In this document: one piece after another, positions 62,363-64,000 of the stretch | Numbering within the stretch: the first letter of the stretch is position 1 | Layout of the letters: each line of letters starts with the position of its first letter | From: Saccharicrinis sp963677655 | GTDB lineage: Bacteria > Bacteroidota > Bacteroidia > Bacteroidales > Marinilabiliaceae | Direction: 5' to 3' (one strand) | NCBI GenBank assembly: GCA_963677655.1 | Contig: OY782088.1 | DNA length: 64,000 bases | Translations under genes and position numbers: made by a program | The notes under the pieces: generated by a model | Databases searched by the model: none | The model's input: only the letters and a program-made list of their open reading frames with translations | Told to the model about the DNA's origin: nothing

Positions 62363-63964
62363 TTATTTTTGGATAGCAGCATTAATAAATGCCATGAAAA
62401 TTGGATGTGGTTTAAGTACTGTACTGCTGTATTCAGGGTGAAATTGTACTCCCATAAACCATTTTAGTTCCGGAATTTCTACTATTTCAACTAATCCGGT
62501 ATCTGGATTACATCCCGAAGCTACCATTCCTTTTTCTTCAAACTGAGTTAAAAAGTCGTTGTTAAATTCGTATCTATGACGATGTCTTTCGTGTGTCAGT
62601 TTTTTACCGAAAGCATTGTAGGCATTTGTTCCTTCTTTTAAAGAACAATCATAAGCTCCTAAACGCATTGTTCCACCCATATCAGAAACATTTTTCTGAT
62701 CTTCCATTAAGTCGATTACTTTAAAAGGAGATGAGTGGTCTATTTCTGCAGAGTTTGCTTTTTCTAATTCCATAACATTACGGGCATACTCAATTACTGC
62801 ACATTGCATACCTAAACATATTCCTAAGAAAACTTTATTGTTTTCTCTGGCATATTGTACTGCAATCAGTTTACCATCTATACCTCTGCTACCAAATCCT
62901 GGAGCAACTAATATAGCATCAAGATTTCCTAATCTTTCTGCCACATTTTCCTGAGTTAGTTCTTCAGAATGTATTAATTTAATTTTTGCTTTTCTGTCAT
63001 GATAAGTAGCTGCATGAATTAAAGCTTCAATAATTGATTTGTAAGCATCAGCAAGCTCAACATATTTTCCAACTAAACCAATTGTTACTTCTTGTTCTGC
63101 ATTTTTTAGTTTAGATAAAAAGCTTTTCCATTTCTTTAAATCAGGAGTTTTACTTACCGGAAGCTCAAGTTTTTCTAAACAGATTTCATCTAAACCTTCT
63201 TCCTGCATTTTAACAGGAACCTCATAGATTGTAGATACATCAATAGATTGAATAACGGCGCGAGGATTAACATTACAGAATAATGCTACTTTTTTTCTGA
63301 TATCTTGACCTAAATCTTTCTCTGTACGTAGAACTAAAACATCTGGCTGAACTCCGGCTTCAAGTAAAGTTTTTACTGAGTGCTGAGTTGGCTTTGTTTT
63401 TAATTCTCCGGATGCATTAAGGAATGGAACCAGTGTTAAATGAATTACCATTGCTCTGCTTCCAAGTTCCCATTTTAACTGACGAACTGCTTCTACATAT
63501 GGTAAAGATTCAATATCTCCAACTGTACCTCCAATTTCAGTAATTACAACATCAAACTTATGTTTTGTACCTAATAGTTTAATGTTTCTTTTAATTTCAT
63601 CCGTAATATGAGGAATAATTTGAACTGTTTTTCCCAGAAAATCACCTTTACGTTCTTTATTAATTACGTTTTGGTAAATTCTTCCTGTAGTTACATTGTT
63701 AGCCTGCGAGGTTGGAACATTTAAAAAACGTTCATAATGTCCTAAATCCAGATCAGTTTCTGCCCCATCTTCAGTAACATAACATTCTCCATGTTCGTAT
63801 GGATTCAAAGTTCCCGGATCCACGTTCAAATAAGGATCTAGTTTTTGAATCGTAACTTTATAACCTCTTGATTGTAATAATTTTGCTAAAGAGGCTGAAA
63901 TAATTCCTTTGCCTAATGATGAGGCAACCCCCCCTGTTACAAAGATATATCTTGTATCTGGCAC
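62363..63964 (-). CDS. pyrG: CTP synthase
   Basis: 533 residues. The synthase domain has FVTGGVASSLGKGI (P-loop), LDPYLNVDPGTLNPYEHGE and IGGTVGDIES. The glutaminase domain (about 290-530) has the catalytic Cys in LGICLGMQ and His/Glu in GVQFHPEY. It makes CTP from UTP and glutamine. The start is GTG at 63964: an in-frame stop lies five codons upstream and no ATG precedes the conserved N terminus. Co-directional with yidC. Confidence 0.97.
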   Translation of the reverse strand: MPDTRYIFVTGGVASSLGKGIISASLAKLLQSRGYKVTIQKLDPYLNVDPGTLNPYEHGECYVTEDGAETDLDLGHYERFLNVPTSQANNVTTGRIYQNVINKERKGDFLGKTVQIIPHITDEIKRNIKLLGTKHKFDVVITEIGGTVGDIESLPYVEAVRQLKWELGSRAMVIHLTLVPFLNASGELKTKPTQHSVKTLLEAGVQPDVLVLRTEKDLGQDIRKKVALFCNVNPRAVIQSIDVSTIYEVPVKMQEEGLDEICLEKLELPVSKTPDLKKWKSFLSKLKNAEQEVTIGLVGKYVELADAYKSIIEALIHAATYHDRKAKIKLIHSEELTQENVAERLGNLDAILVAPGFGSRGIDGKLIAVQYARENNKVFLGICLGMQCAVIEYARNVMELEKANSAEIDHSSPFKVIDLMEDQKNVSDMGGTMRLGAYDCSLKEGTNAYNAFGKKLTHERHRHRYEFNNDFLTQFEEKGMVASGCNPDTGLVEIVEIPELKWFMGVQFHPEYSSTVLKPHPIFMAFINAAIQK

Positions 63965-64000
63965 TGTATCAACAATTTAAATTAAACCTAAAAAACTCTT

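Overview
The window is chromosomal DNA from a member of the Bacteroidota. Evidence: low G+C; promoters of the TAnnTTTG type; a 286-residue housekeeping sigma factor; YfiR/TonB-receptor pairs, DUF4382 and SPOR lipoproteins; few Shine-Dalgarno sites. Tryptophanase, a glycyl radical enzyme, a flavodiiron protein, ammonium uptake and a Na+/H+ antiporter point to a fermentative, oxygen-tolerant anaerobe, probably marine (Marinilabiliales/Marinifilaceae-like; this placement is inference). No phage, insertion sequence, rRNA or CRISPR array was seen.

Layout. 1-1.3 kb: three tandem copies of a ~400-bp nested inverted-repeat element. 1.5-1.9 kb: two identical tRNA-Ser(UGA) genes. 2.1-5.6 kb (minus): an ECF sigma operon with a putative anti-sigma protein, a DUF4097-like protein and two envelope proteins. 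5.8-8 kb: PAS histidine kinase plus stand-alone receiver. 8.2-10.1 kb: amt and a P-II protein. 10.3-12.7 kb: a palindromic element and htpG. 12.9-15 kb: class III cyclase and a secreted protein. 15-18.6 kb: RprXY-type two-component system with a divergent secreted target candidate. 18.7-28.9 kb: GH28 lipoprotein, gyrB, flavodiiron protein, SPOR lipoprotein, mltG, dapF, HtrA protease, rpoD.

29.3-33.8 kb is a three-gene unit: glycyl-radical activase, a trans-4-hydroxyproline-dehydratase-like glycyl radical enzyme and a secreted S37/S28-type serine peptidase. This is a plausible collagen/hydroxyproline route. 34-36.9 kb: two YceI-like proteins, an outer-membrane barrel and a cysteine-bearing Rrf2 regulator. 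37-43.2 kb: a duplicated YfiR + TonB receptor pair. 43.9-48.1 kb: tnaA, a DUF4382 lipoprotein and a haem-c sensor with no output domain. 48.1-53.3 kb: a damage-response cassette (dnaE2-like, dinB, divergent LexA-like XRE/S24 regulator) with palindromic TGATTA sites. 53.5-57.9 kb: DUF554, an AmgK-like kinase fused to a RapZ C-terminal domain, a 52-residue Cys/Lys-rich protein, a MurU-like nucleotidyltransferase and nhaA. The window ends with a small DNA-binding protein, PAP2 phosphatase, a lipid kinase, yidC and pyrG.

The observations most worth follow-up are: the nested-palindrome element, whose copies show a covarying base pair; four TTAAC repeats at helical spacing before the RprXY-divergent gene; the hydroxyproline-type operon with an unusually short activase; the kinase-RapZ fusion; the heptad-phased repeat between dnaE2 and dinB; and the TGATTA operator array.
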